Shown one piece after another: positions 9,008-17,747 of a stretch of 53,415 nt of DNA. How positions within the stretch are numbered: position 1 is the stretch's first letter; every line of letters begins with the position of its first letter. Below the pieces are notes generated by a model, which saw only the letters and a program-made list of their open reading frames with translations, was not told where the DNA came from and searched no databases. The position numbers were made by a program, and so were the translations under genes. Source of the stretch: a virus; IMG/VR virus record IMGVR_UViG_3300031658_000010, positions 1 through 53,415 of that record; one strand, written 5' to 3'.

Positions 9008-10474
9008 ATGGCAGATTTTTCAAGTATAGCTGGACCGTTTAGTGGTGCATTAGGTGGTAAGTCATTCCCAGCAAGTTATCCATTTGCAAAAAGATTTGTA
9101 CAAAATGCAACATCTGCACAAGGAAGTGGAAATAACGGTGTTACTGCATTAGATGACCCAACTTATTTAGGATTCGGTTTGATGTTTGATATTACGTCTC
9201 CATTATTTAATGCTGCATGGATTGGTGATGTACCACCTGGTGAGGTAGCACCTGAACCAGCAGCAACTAAATTAGATACCTTAGCAGGGAATGTTACTGA
9301 TGGTATTAATGGATTGAAAGATAAGATAGGAGGAGCACTAGGTATAGAAAACTTCGGTGGAGCCAAACCTCTAGAGGCTGGTAATACTGCACCTGCATCA
9401 TTTCCAGCTGAAGCATCAGCAGTAGGCTACTTGCATAAAATTGGGGAAGTTCAGCGAATGAAGTATCTGAAAGCATTTATACAAGGACTATTAGAAGTTA
9501 CTAATACTAGACCATACTACTTCCAAACTATTGCAGGTTTGTTAGAAGCCTGGAGTAAAAGCACCGAATTCACAGAGGATCCTTATACTGGTGTTGACGC
9601 TAAAGATGGTGTTACTATCGGTTGCCTAGAGGCTATAGATTTAAAAATGACTGGGTTGTTTAATTTATATAGAATGGCAGTATATGACGAGAGATACAAA
9701 AGATTTGTCTTGCCAAAAAATTTAATGCGGTTTGATGTATATGTAGACGTTCATGAGATAAGAAGATTTAAAGCAGTGAGAAACTGGCTAAAGGCATTAA
9801 ACCCTAGTGATACAACTAAAGATACTAAAGATTTTGTAAATGAAAATAGTTCACGAATTAGATTTAAATTTACAGAGTGTACATTTGACCCTGCTGCAAG
9901 TGGTAAAGTTTTTGATGGTGTAACTAATGTTGGTGGAAACGTAGCAGCAACCGAAATTAAATTTGGGTATGGGTCACTTGAACTAATGTCGCAGTATTCT
10001 GGGTTTGATGATAGTTTAGATGTTAGTAAACAACAAATTAGTTCTAACCCATCGTTCACAGATAAAATTAAGCAGTTTGGAAAGGCTCAGCTTGACAACG
10101 CAGTGCAGGGTGTTGCTAATAAATTAACATCGGCTGTGAATAGTACAATACAAGGTCTTACTTTGGGAAATGTATTTGGTTTAAGAAATGAATTATTAGG
10201 AACTTTAGCAAACCCGCAAGGTTTACTAAACGCAGCGCTAGGTGCGGCTGGCCAAAGTGGATCATTAGATACATTTGGGCAACCTAATAGAAATAATAAT
10301 CTTGGAGATAATCCATTGAGCGATGCAGTTGCCCCATTACAAACTATTAATTCAAATAGAGCATTTGACGATTCTACGGATAGTCATGGTGGACTAAAAA
10401 CAATTAACGCGTTTGGTGCACCTGGACCTGCGCAAGATAACGGAGGTTTAGCCTCATCAAATATTTTTGAATAA
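9008..10474 (+). CDS. Tail tube/baseplate-tube structural protein
   Basis: The 488-residue product contains, at about residues 150-330, a conserved-looking core: VTNTRPYYFQTIAGLLEAW, CLEAIDLKMTGLFNLYRMAV, VLPKNLMRFDVYVDVHEIRR, then strands ending KFGYGSLELMSQ. The second half is strand-rich with a long hairpin character, like tube-fold proteins. The C-terminal 150 residues are low-complexity Asn/Gly/Ser/Ala-rich. It sits between hub and spike genes and overlaps the spike gene by 1 nt (stop TAATG). A role as a tube-fold baseplate component similar in position to T4 gp48/gp54 is plausible, but the homology cannot be proven by eye. Confidence 0.65.
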   Translation: MADFSSIAGPFSGALGGKSFPASYPFAKRFVQNATSAQGSGNNGVTALDDPTYLGFGLMFDITSPLFNAAWIGDVPPGEVAPEPAATKLDTLAGNVTDGINGLKDKIGGALGIENFGGAKPLEAGNTAPASFPAEASAVGYLHKIGEVQRMKYLKAFIQGLLEVTNTRPYYFQTIAGLLEAWSKSTEFTEDPYTGVDAKDGVTIGCLEAIDLKMTGLFNLYRMAVYDERYKRFVLPKNLMRFDVYVDVHEIRRFKAVRNWLKALNPSDTTKDTKDFVNENSSRIRFKFTECTFDPAASGKVFDGVTNVGGNVAATEIKFGYGSLELMSQYSGFDDSLDVSKQQISSNPSFTDKIKQFGKAQLDNAVQGVANKLTSAVNSTIQGLTLGNVFGLRNELLGTLANPQGLLNAALGAAGQSGSLDTFGQPNRNNNLGDNPLSDAVAPLQTINSNRAFDDSTDSHGGLKTINAFGAPGPAQDNGGLASSNIFE

Positions 10475-11331
10475 TGAAAGTAAACCCAAGAAATTTCAAT
10501 GCAGACGATTTAAGAACTACTCAATGGGTAGGTATAGTCGAAGATACTGCTGATGATATCTTCGAAGGAAGGTGTAGGATTAGAGTGTATGGTAAAATGG
10601 ATGACAGAGTAGATCCTGAAGATCCTGATAGTGCATACAAAATTCCAACAGCAGCATTACCGTGGTCAAGACCTCATCAACTAATGTATGGCGGTAGTAA
10701 TACTGGTAGTGGTAAATTTGAAATTCCAAAATTAGGATCTATTGTTAGGATGACTTTTGATAATGGAAATCTTTACCAACCAATATATCATGAGAACATA
10801 TATCCATCTGACGAAACGAAGGCTGAGATTGAAGCTTCATATCAAAATTCACATGTACTTATCTATGATACTGCTTTTGGTTTAACAGGTGGTGAAAATG
10901 GTACAGAAGTTACAAATGATAGGGAGGGGGAACATGTTAAAGTTTTCTTCACTGAGGAGAAAGGTGTAATGATTGATTATACGACAACAGAAGGACCTAC
11001 TTCAATTAACATTAAACCAGATAATTCTGTAGAAATACTAAATGCAAATGGTGATTCTATTGTAATGTTAAATGATGGAAATATTACAATGACTCACTCT
11101 GCTGATGTTAATATAAATTGTGTAAATGCTACTGTTACTGCAACTGGAGAAACTCATATTAATTCACCTAGAATTAAATTAGGAGAAGCAGCAGCTGAGG
11201 CAGTTATTAAAGGTGATACTTTTGCAGGGATATTTGATGCACATACACACATTGGAAATTTGGGAGCACCAACAAGCCCACCGACATCAGTCACTGCACC
11301 ATCACTAAGTGCAAAGAATACTACCGACTAA
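10474..11331 (+). CDS. Baseplate central spike, gp5/gpV-type without lysozyme
   Basis: 285 residues. Residues 12-115 form an OB-fold of the gp5 N-terminal type (WVGIVEDTADDIFEGRCRIR, LPWSRPHQ, PKLGSIVRMTFDNGNLYQPI). Residues 130-235 are repeated short strands (NINIKP-, VMLNDGNITMTHSADVNI-like), a spike beta-helix. The C terminus has DAHTHIGNLGAPTSPP, where HTH is the HxH metal-binding apex motif known in phage spikes such as P2 gpV. T4 gp5 has a lysozyme domain between OB-fold and helix; there is none here and no room for it. It is the trimeric membrane-piercing tip, expected to bind the hub encoded at 7501. Confidence 0.85.
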   Translation: MKVNPRNFNADDLRTTQWVGIVEDTADDIFEGRCRIRVYGKMDDRVDPEDPDSAYKIPTAALPWSRPHQLMYGGSNTGSGKFEIPKLGSIVRMTFDNGNLYQPIYHENIYPSDETKAEIEASYQNSHVLIYDTAFGLTGGENGTEVTNDREGEHVKVFFTEEKGVMIDYTTTEGPTSINIKPDNSVEILNANGDSIVMLNDGNITMTHSADVNINCVNATVTATGETHINSPRIKLGEAAAEAVIKGDTFAGIFDAHTHIGNLGAPTSPPTSVTAPSLSAKNTTD

Positions 11332-11339
11332 TATATAAA
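11330..11339 (+). promoter_or_regulatory. AATATATAA promoter-like element
   Basis: AATATATAAAC directly overlaps the stop codon of the spike gene and lies 19 nt before the ATG at 11358. Confidence 0.5.
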
Positions 11340-11357
11340 CTATAAAACAATTTAACT

Positions 11358-11723
11358 ATGCCACTATTAACAGACTTATTAGCAACACAACTGGACACTG
11401 CATTTAAAGATGCTTTAGAGATAGGTTTACATGATGCATTTAGAGAATTTCTAAATTTTCAACAAACTGCAACTGATGGGTCAAGCCAGGACCAGTTCGA
11501 GGCCGCTGTTGATTCAGCTGCTAGTGTTGGTGGGGCAATTGGTGGTTCTACATTCAAAGATGCGGCTGCTGATGCAATCGAAGCATTCGTAAAATCTGGT
11601 ACAGTTACAACAGTTGTAGCAACAGCCGTTGTGGTAGCGACAACAGGAACGGCAGTCGCACAAGCAGGTAGTGGGACTGGTGTTGGTTCAGGAACAGGTG
11701 CACCTTTTTCTGGAATATCATAA
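11358..11723 (+). CDS. Small Ala/Gly-rich protein next to the spike
   Basis: 121 residues. Residues 1-60 are an amphipathic helical part (LLTDLLATQLDTAFKDALEI). Residues 75-105 are Ala/Val/Thr-rich (TTVVATAVVVATTGTAVA), hydrophobic enough for one membrane-inserting or tightly packed helix. It ends in a Gly/Ser tail. Small proteins of this composition often follow phage spike genes, from memory of such loci. It may be a spike-associated or tape-like accessory. No recognised domain. Confidence 0.6.
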   Translation: MPLLTDLLATQLDTAFKDALEIGLHDAFREFLNFQQTATDGSSQDQFEAAVDSAASVGGAIGGSTFKDAAADAIEAFVKSGTVTTVVATAVVVATTGTAVAQAGSGTGVGSGTGAPFSGIS

Positions 11724-11792
11724 TACTTAATTTAATAATGAAACAAATCTATAAGTGGTGTGTACAATAATAAATACATCCAGTAGATACCT

Positions 11793-11802
11793 AATATATA
11801 AT
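11793..11802 (+). promoter_or_regulatory. AATATATAA promoter-like element
   Basis: AATATATAATA lies 30 nt before the S1-like gene start, inside a 108-nt AT-rich gap that otherwise holds nothing I can name. Confidence 0.5.
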
Positions 11803-11831
11803 ACAGATAACAACCTTTAAAAATAAAAAAA

Positions 11832-12971
11832 ATGACTGAGCAAGAAATCACAATTCAATTAAGTGATGATCCATTTGATACTAAAGTAATTAAAGTACAA
11901 GTTCCAAAGGGGACAAAACTAATGAGTACTGAATCTTATGCTGCTGATGTTTTAGCAATGTATGAACTTTCAGATTCTGCTATTCAAAAAACTCAATTAA
12001 CAGAAGACAATATATCTTACACTACATCTGGTGAAATTACTTATATCTCGCCTGATAGATCAAGAGCAACTATTGATACAAACTCTAAATATACAGCAAG
12101 TTGCTTTTTAACAAAAGAACCTGAGTATATTGTTGAGCAGATGCAAGTTGGTATGGAGATCGATGTAAAGATCAAAACTTCAAAAAATGGTGATGTTATA
12201 GCTTCCATTAATGATGCGTTGATGGATATTAAGTTAAAAGAAATTAAGGATGCTATAGGTAATAAAACGGTTGGTTTTACTGCCATTGTTAAAGAACTTA
12301 TACATGGTGGTTATTGGGTTGATGTTGCAGGTATTAATTGCTTCATGCCAGGATCTCTTGGTGGTTTAAATAAATTACACGACTTTAATTCTTTAGTAGG
12401 TAAAGAAATTATTGTAATGCCAATAACATATTCACAAGACAAAGCTACAATTGTAGTATCTCACAGAGAATATCTAAGAACAATGATACCAACCAGGATT
12501 CATGAATTGGATGAAAATATAAAAGAAGCTAGAACTGGGTTTGTAACTGGTATAACTAAATTTGGTGTATTTGCCCAATTTGATGATTGTTTAACTGGTT
12601 TAATTCCTAGAGCTGAATTAACTGATAAAATGAAAGAGGCATTAGATAATAGAGATATTAAAGCTGGTGATGAAATAGAATTCTGGGCTAAAGAAATAAT
12701 TTCAGATAAGAAGATTATATTAAGTCAATTAGGTCCTAAGGTTGATCTATGGGATGGGATAGATGAAAAATATAAACCTATGATGATTGTTGAAGGTACC
12801 GTTACTAAGATAACTTCATATGGTGCATTTGTCGAACTTGAAAAAGGTATTAGTGGTTTAATCCACAAATCTAAACTAAAAACTGCTGACTTGACCAAGG
12901 GCGATGTTATCAATGTTAAAATTGGTAGTGTTAATGTTAGTGATCGTAAGATTACTATGAACGTGGCATAA
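11832..12971 (+). CDS. Ribosomal protein S1-like RNA-binding protein (four S1 domains)
   Basis: 379 residues. After about 60 non-S1 residues, four S1-type OB domains can be read at about 62-128, 145-218, 234-300 and 315-379. The last two are textbook: GFVTGITKFGVFAQFDDCL..GLIPRAEL and GTVTKITSYGAFVELEKGIS followed by GLIHKSKL. The second has the S1-protein pattern GGYWVDVAGINCFMPGS. Cellular S1 brings mRNA to the 30S subunit and matters most where Shine-Dalgarno sequences are absent, as in most genes here. The protein could compete with or replace host S1, or act in RNA stability or autoregulation. The gene has its own promoter-like element. Domain calls are strong; the translational role is inferred. 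Confidence 0.88.
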   Translation: MTEQEITIQLSDDPFDTKVIKVQVPKGTKLMSTESYAADVLAMYELSDSAIQKTQLTEDNISYTTSGEITYISPDRSRATIDTNSKYTASCFLTKEPEYIVEQMQVGMEIDVKIKTSKNGDVIASINDALMDIKLKEIKDAIGNKTVGFTAIVKELIHGGYWVDVAGINCFMPGSLGGLNKLHDFNSLVGKEIIVMPITYSQDKATIVVSHREYLRTMIPTRIHELDENIKEARTGFVTGITKFGVFAQFDDCLTGLIPRAELTDKMKEALDNRDIKAGDEIEFWAKEIISDKKIILSQLGPKVDLWDGIDEKYKPMMIVEGTVTKITSYGAFVELEKGISGLIHKSKLKTADLTKGDVINVKIGSVNVSDRKITMNVA

Positions 12972-12977
12972 CCGCAA

Positions 12978-13008
12978 TCCTGGTTTAGAATATATAAACA
13001 AATCAGGA
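12978..13008 (+). promoter_or_regulatory. Promoter-like element inside a short stem-loop
   Basis: AATATATAA at 12989-12997 lies 16 nt before the amidoligase start. The surrounding bases can fold: TCCTG (12978-12982) with CAGGA (13004-13008) and GTTTA (12983-12987) with TAAAC (12995-12999), with a 4-nt bulge on the 3' side. Confidence 0.45.
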
Positions 13009-13013
13009 AATAC

Positions 13014-14306
13014 ATGTACACTAACGAACAGCTAAATGCTATATATGCATCAAAGATTGGTTTAGAATTTGAATTCTTTGCTAATGAAGGAATGGATGAA
13101 GTTAAACGAAGCCTTTCCCAGACTCTAAATAAACAAATACGAGTCGAGGAAAAGGCACACAGCGACTTTAAACCTAGTGATGAAATCTTTAAACTAGAGC
13201 CAGATAATTCTGGTGGATCTGGGATGATCGAATTAGTAACAGGCCCAATGCCTTTTGTTGAATCAAAGTTAATCATTGCAAAAACTCTAAAATGGATCAG
13301 GGAGAATGGATCTACTAATGACAGATGCTCTATTCACATTAACATTGCATTCGATGGACACAAACTTGGAACCGCTACTAATGTATCATCTTTGGATATT
13401 GGTAAGTTCGTTCTTAACTTCAACGAAAATGCGGTATACGAAGCATTCCCTGATAGAAAGGATTCTGTTTATGCCAAATCTATAAAATTTATTGTACCAT
13501 TAAGTGGAATGACACAACCGTCTCCTGAGAGAATTTCATGGAAGAATTATATGTTTGTGTCTGAGAAATACTATGGAGTAAACTTTTCTAAAATACCACA
13601 GAACTATATTGAATTTAGATATCTAGGTGGTAAAGATTACGAAAAGAAATATAACACTATAATGAATATGACAGAACATTTTGTTGTATCTTTATATGAA
13701 AGTTTAGTTGACCCTGTTTATAATGCAGAAGATATTAAAAAATTAGATGTTATATTAGAAAAGCATAAAGGTATCGTAGAATCTTACAAAGCATACCGAA
13801 CATTCAAAAGAAATTTTCCTAAAGTCAAATTAATGGTTGATTTACAAACCTATGACCAGATAGTCGAAACTTACTTCCCAAAAATGAGGGAAAAGATATT
13901 TGAACTATTAACAAAAGCAGGACTTACTGAAGGTTTAGTTAATTATGATTCTGATACTGGTAGGATGCAGTTAAAAAATGCTGAATTAATGAAATGCTTT
14001 GAAATACGAGGAATTGATATTGTCGATTCTAAGATTCAAGGAAACCTCATAGGGTGTGATATATTTAGTACTGAATTAATAAATTCCTCAATGATGGAAT
14101 GTAACTTATTCGGTTCGACTGAAGTTGCTGATTCTAAATTAGAAGATTCTTACGTTAGTAAAAATGTATTGTGTAAAGATTCTTATGTATTTGGTATAAG
14201 AGGTGTATTCAGTGGTGAAATGGATGGTGGTATATTTAGAAAAGGTAGAGCAACGAAACTTGCAAGATTTGAAAATACTGAAATTATTGAAATAGAAAAA
14301 ATATAA
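13014..14306 (+). CDS. Amidoligase-family enzyme with C-terminal repeat domain
   Basis: 430 residues. The N-terminal part carries the marks of the amidoligase family, a glutamine-synthetase/carboxylate-amine-ligase-like fold: GLEFEF (16-21), KLEPDNSGG...MIELVTGPM (60-79) and CSIHINI (105-111, matching the family's cGxHvH). Such enzymes use ATP to join an amine to a carboxylate, often peptide-like substrates; the substrate here is unknown. Residues about 335-420 look like short parallel beta-helix or pentapeptide-like rungs (DSKIQGNLIGCDIFSTELIN and similar). The gene sits between an S1-like gene and baseplate genes and has its own promoter-like element. It might modify a virion or host protein. 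Family call good, role open. Confidence 0.75.
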   Translation: MYTNEQLNAIYASKIGLEFEFFANEGMDEVKRSLSQTLNKQIRVEEKAHSDFKPSDEIFKLEPDNSGGSGMIELVTGPMPFVESKLIIAKTLKWIRENGSTNDRCSIHINIAFDGHKLGTATNVSSLDIGKFVLNFNENAVYEAFPDRKDSVYAKSIKFIVPLSGMTQPSPERISWKNYMFVSEKYYGVNFSKIPQNYIEFRYLGGKDYEKKYNTIMNMTEHFVVSLYESLVDPVYNAEDIKKLDVILEKHKGIVESYKAYRTFKRNFPKVKLMVDLQTYDQIVETYFPKMREKIFELLTKAGLTEGLVNYDSDTGRMQLKNAELMKCFEIRGIDIVDSKIQGNLIGCDIFSTELINSSMMECNLFGSTEVADSKLEDSYVSKNVLCKDSYVFGIRGVFSGEMDGGIFRKGRATKLARFENTEIIEIEKI

Positions 14307-14312
14307 AATAAC

Positions 14313-15176
14313 ATGGCGAATACAAATACTTATTGTAATGATCCTGATGAAGCAGCATGCTTAGATGCATTGATCAAAGAAATTAACGAGGAGCTAACTA
14401 TTGCTTGTCAAATACCCTTCACAGTTCCTAAAAAAGAATTGGCTAATATCATCAAAAGAGCAAAAGGTTACTTCTACAAAATATATGAAGATAGTGTTGA
14501 ACAGATGTATATTGCATTACCAGCTGGCGCATTAGCTAAACAGACATTTAACCAAGGTGTACCGTTTGGGACTGGTGAAGCTAATGAAGTGATAACTAAC
14601 AAAAACCAAATATCAAACCCAAGAGGAGTTGTACAAATGCCGTCAAGGGTATATTCAGTTAATGCTGTATTTGAAATTGGTGGATTCTCTGGAGAAGATG
14701 GTGGTTTTGGTAGTGATGGATTTAATGCAGGTGATGTAGATTTTTCAGTTGATAAGTTTATCTATAATGATGTATATGGCGCAGGTTTAGGAAGTGAAAA
14801 TTTAATGTACTATGTAGTAAATTCATTATTTATGGATAATGCTAGACAAGTACTATTACCACAAATATCATTCACATATAATAGGTTAACTAAAAAGTTT
14901 AGATTCCAAGGAGAATTACCAAAACAGGCAGTTATATTTGAAATCTTTTCAACCGTTCCTGATTGCGCGCTATTCCAAGATGAAGCTTTTATTAGATACT
15001 GTATAGGTCAAGCAAAAATTCAATTAGCTAGAATACTAGGAACCTTCTCATTTAATCTACCAGGTAATATTACTATTAACTATGATATGATTTCAACTGA
15101 GGGTAGAGAAGAAGTAGATAGAATAGTTGAAGAAATTAAAAACGATGAAGGTGTTGATTATTTTTTCACTGGATAA
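14313..15176 (+). CDS. Tail/baseplate structural protein, 287 aa
   Basis: It starts 6 nt after the amidoligase gene. Residues 15-70 are helical with CQIPFTVPKKELANIIKRAK followed by an aromatic, acidic stretch (YFYKIYEDSVEQMY). The middle is Gly-rich (FSGEDGGFGSDGFNAGD). The C-terminal half alternates strands and helices (QVLLPQISFTYNRLTKKF). No enzyme motif. The position directly before gp25-like and gp6-like genes suggests a virion protein of the wedge/tail region. No named family recognised. Confidence 0.6.
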   Translation: MANTNTYCNDPDEAACLDALIKEINEELTIACQIPFTVPKKELANIIKRAKGYFYKIYEDSVEQMYIALPAGALAKQTFNQGVPFGTGEANEVITNKNQISNPRGVVQMPSRVYSVNAVFEIGGFSGEDGGFGSDGFNAGDVDFSVDKFIYNDVYGAGLGSENLMYYVVNSLFMDNARQVLLPQISFTYNRLTKKFRFQGELPKQAVIFEIFSTVPDCALFQDEAFIRYCIGQAKIQLARILGTFSFNLPGNITINYDMISTEGREEVDRIVEEIKNDEGVDYFFTG

Positions 15177-15207
15177 TTATAATCTGAAAGCTATTAATTA
15201 AAAAGAG

Positions 15208-15217
15208 AATATATAAT
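15208..15217 (+). promoter_or_regulatory. AATATATAA promoter-like element
   Basis: AATATATAATAAAA lies 20 nt before the gp25-like start codon at 15237. Confidence 0.5.
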
Positions 15218-15236
15218 AAAAAATTAGTGTTAAAGT

Positions 15237-15599
15237 ATGATAAGAGATATGTACAGCCGAAGTCCGGACACCGCTAATTATAGTGATGATACATTAGAAG
15301 TAAGTGATACTTTATCTCAGTTAATTCTAAAAATAGAAAATTGTCTTTTTACAAGAAAGGGCGATGTACTAGGAGCACCTGGTATGGGTGCCAATTTAGA
15401 TGAACTAATATTTTCATTAGTTTTAAATGAATCTAGTATACAGAATAATATTAATGGACAAATTGCAGCATACTGTTTACCGATTAGTAATGGCTTTACA
15501 GTAAATACTAGAGTAACCTTCTTTTCAACAGTAGAACGAAATGGTGCACTAGTCGATATTTTTGTTAATGAACAACGAGTATTGGGAGCACTTTTTTAA
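15237..15599 (+). CDS. Baseplate wedge protein, gp25-like
   Basis: 120 residues, close to the usual size of T4 gp25 and its relatives (about 130). Diagnostic segment: LILKIENCLFTRKGDVLGAP followed by GMGANLDELIFSL and a helix with SIQNNINGQIAAYC, matching the gp25/GPW family core of helix, loop and strands. The family's Glu-Pro-Arg motif is not evident. In contractile tails this protein nucleates the sheath on the wedge. The gp6-like gene follows after 13 nt, the same order as T4 genes 25-6. Confidence 0.8.
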   Translation: MIRDMYSRSPDTANYSDDTLEVSDTLSQLILKIENCLFTRKGDVLGAPGMGANLDELIFSLVLNESSIQNNINGQIAAYCLPISNGFTVNTRVTFFSTVERNGALVDIFVNEQRVLGALF

Positions 15600-15612
15600 A
15601 AAAATAAATTGA

Positions 15613-17469
15613 ATGTCATTTTTTAGCAAAACAAGAATAAAAGCAACTGAGCTATTCGAGGATTCATTTGAATACCTTGCACGTACCTATGATCAAGCGA
15701 TTGAGGTATTTACCCCCGCGTCACCATTCGGTCAGATCTTAACAGTAGTATCAAACTTAGGTGAAATGATTTTCTTCTATATTGAGGCTGCTCTTACGGA
15801 ATTAAATATCTCAAGGGCCAGAAATCTAGAGTCCATATACGGTTTGTCTAGATTAACTGGACATGACCCTACACGAGGTATATCTTCAAGAGGTATTATT
15901 GGATTACGACTTAACACGAGTGCATCTAGCCTTCTTAATGGGGATTATGTACAAATTATAAATGGAGCAAGCCTTGAGATTGGTCAGAACGGATTAACAT
16001 ATTTCCTGAAATTTAATAGCGACTTTATCCGATTAGATAAAACTACAAAAACATTTGTTAATGTTGAAATAGTACAAGGCGAAAAAGATGAGCAGAGTTT
16101 TACAGGATCAGGCTTAGCATTACAGAGTTATAATTTAACTACAAAAGATCCTACTGACCAATATTTAGTAGACGTTTTTGTGGATGGTGAATTATGGAAA
16201 AAAGTAGATTCATTATACGATATGAATAATGGCGAAAAAACTGCAATGGTTAAAACTAGTGTAAATGGTGGTCTTAGTGTATTCTTTGGAAACAATCAAT
16301 TTGGTAGGCCTCCTGCATTAGGTTCACGTATCCGAGTTACATATATAAAAACTAGAGGTAATGCTGGTAATATTGGAGGTAAGCAATTAGATATTAAATT
16401 TTCTACACCAGGTACTGATTCATCAGGAGAGCAAGTAGACTTAAACGAAATCTTATCACTTAACATTACAAGAAACCCAATGTTTGGTTCTGACAGCGAA
16501 GACCCTGCATTCACTAGGTTAATTGCACCATACCAAAGTAATTCATTCGTTTTAGCTAATCCTAATAATTATATTTACTATTTAAGTAAGTATGATTTCT
16601 GGTCATTCATAGATGCTTATAATACAAAGAATGACGAGTACTTAGATGATGATAATATTATTTACTTGTTTTTAATTCCTGATGTAAAAAAGAAACTGAC
16701 TAGTGACTTAGATTATTTCAGTGTACCTGAAGTTGAATTTACTATGACTGCTGATGAAAAGGAAATGACATATGAAATTATAAACAAAAGTGGTCGACAA
16801 GTAGTAACGGCTGAAACTAGAATAGTTGATCCAGTATTGCAAAAATACGCATTGAATATTGTTATAAGATATTTCGAGGATAACGATAAAGATGGGATAA
16901 GGATTGAAATAAGAAAAAACTTGGATGAATATTTCCTAAATGTAAATAGGAGAGATAGGATTCCAAGATCAGATATTATTTCTATAGTTGAAAATGTGGA
17001 AGGTATCGACTCTGTAAATGTATTCTTTATATCTGAGCGAAATGAACAGGCTATTAAAGATGGATTTTATTTCATTCCTGTTTATGGAACAGATCCTATA
17101 ACAGATCAACGTGTATTAATAGAAAACAAAAAAATAGTACTTAAACCTGGTGAAGATCCACAGTTAGGATTAGATAGTTTTGGTGATGTAGTTATAGAGA
17201 ATAATGAATTAGCAATAATCAGAGGTGGCTGGGAAGATAGGAATGGTACATATTATGAAACTATACCAGAGGCTAATAAGATTAGTTCTCTTAACGTGTT
17301 CTACAAAGAAGCTATAGCAAATAATCTTTATAATAAAATACAACAAGAGAAGTATAATAGTACACAAAGGAATAGGGGTACTACTATTGCGACTGGGGCG
17401 AACTCTGCCGGTTTAAATACTGGAAGACTACAGAGTACACCAACACTTAAAACAATGAAAGAACAATAA
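15613..17469 (+). CDS. Baseplate wedge protein, gp6/J-like
   Basis: 618 residues, close to T4 gp6 (660). It begins with a helical N terminus (residues 5-75, TRIKATELFEDSFEYLART). A middle beta-domain carries LSVFFGNNQFGRPPALGSRI then VTYIKTRGNAGNIGG, the segment seen in baseplate J/gp6 proteins (FGNxxFGxxPxxG). A C-terminal part has VNRRDRIPRSDIISIVENVE, another typical J-like feature. In T4, gp6 dimers make the inner ring of the baseplate that holds the wedges together. Position after gp25-like supports the call. The last 50 residues are low-complexity Thr/Gly/Asn and probably flexible. Confidence 0.85.
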   Translation: MSFFSKTRIKATELFEDSFEYLARTYDQAIEVFTPASPFGQILTVVSNLGEMIFFYIEAALTELNISRARNLESIYGLSRLTGHDPTRGISSRGIIGLRLNTSASSLLNGDYVQIINGASLEIGQNGLTYFLKFNSDFIRLDKTTKTFVNVEIVQGEKDEQSFTGSGLALQSYNLTTKDPTDQYLVDVFVDGELWKKVDSLYDMNNGEKTAMVKTSVNGGLSVFFGNNQFGRPPALGSRIRVTYIKTRGNAGNIGGKQLDIKFSTPGTDSSGEQVDLNEILSLNITRNPMFGSDSEDPAFTRLIAPYQSNSFVLANPNNYIYYLSKYDFWSFIDAYNTKNDEYLDDDNIIYLFLIPDVKKKLTSDLDYFSVPEVEFTMTADEKEMTYEIINKSGRQVVTAETRIVDPVLQKYALNIVIRYFEDNDKDGIRIEIRKNLDEYFLNVNRRDRIPRSDIISIVENVEGIDSVNVFFISERNEQAIKDGFYFIPVYGTDPITDQRVLIENKKIVLKPGEDPQLGLDSFGDVVIENNELAIIRGGWEDRNGTYYETIPEANKISSLNVFYKEAIANNLYNKIQQEKYNSTQRNRGTTIATGANSAGLNTGRLQSTPTLKTMKEQ

Positions 17470-17470
17470 T

Positions 17471-17740
17471 ATGGCGACAGTTAAAGATAGGAGAACAGGC
17501 TACCCTAGTTTATATAGGGCAACCTATGAGGAGGGCTGGGTATTGAAAAATACTGGATTTGACTATACCAAAAACTTATTAAATAATACAATGTCAAAAT
17601 ATATGTTTAAGAATCCACAGATCAAGATATTCCTTGAGGACTACTTAACACCTATTATGGTATTCTATATTAATAAAGTTAAGTATGTGAGAATATTTTA
17701 CAACTTTGCAGTACCTAAATGGTATCAAAAAATAAATTAA
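17471..17740 (+). CDS. Small hypothetical protein between gp6- and gp7-like genes
   Basis: 89 residues, starting 1 nt after the gp6-like stop. Basic and aromatic-rich (YRATYEEGWVLKNTGFDYTK, VFYINKVKYVRIFYNFAVPK), with no membrane segment or recognised domain. The following large gene lacks an ATG near its conserved-looking start and begins only 7 nt later, so translation of the two is probably coupled. It may be a small wedge component. Confidence 0.6.
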   Translation: MATVKDRRTGYPSLYRATYEEGWVLKNTGFDYTKNLLNNTMSKYMFKNPQIKIFLEDYLTPIMVFYINKVKYVRIFYNFAVPKWYQKIN

Positions 17741-17747
17741 CAAGACT

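Noticed and set aside
11738-11770. 10-codon reading frame MKQIYKWCVQ in the gap before the S1-like gene
   Set aside because: Too short to distinguish from chance and no supporting signal.
12725-13276. Open frame on the - strand across the S1-like/amidoligase junction, and other - strand frames
   Set aside because: No - strand frame has a recognisable product, start context or promoter; all lie over well-supported + strand genes.
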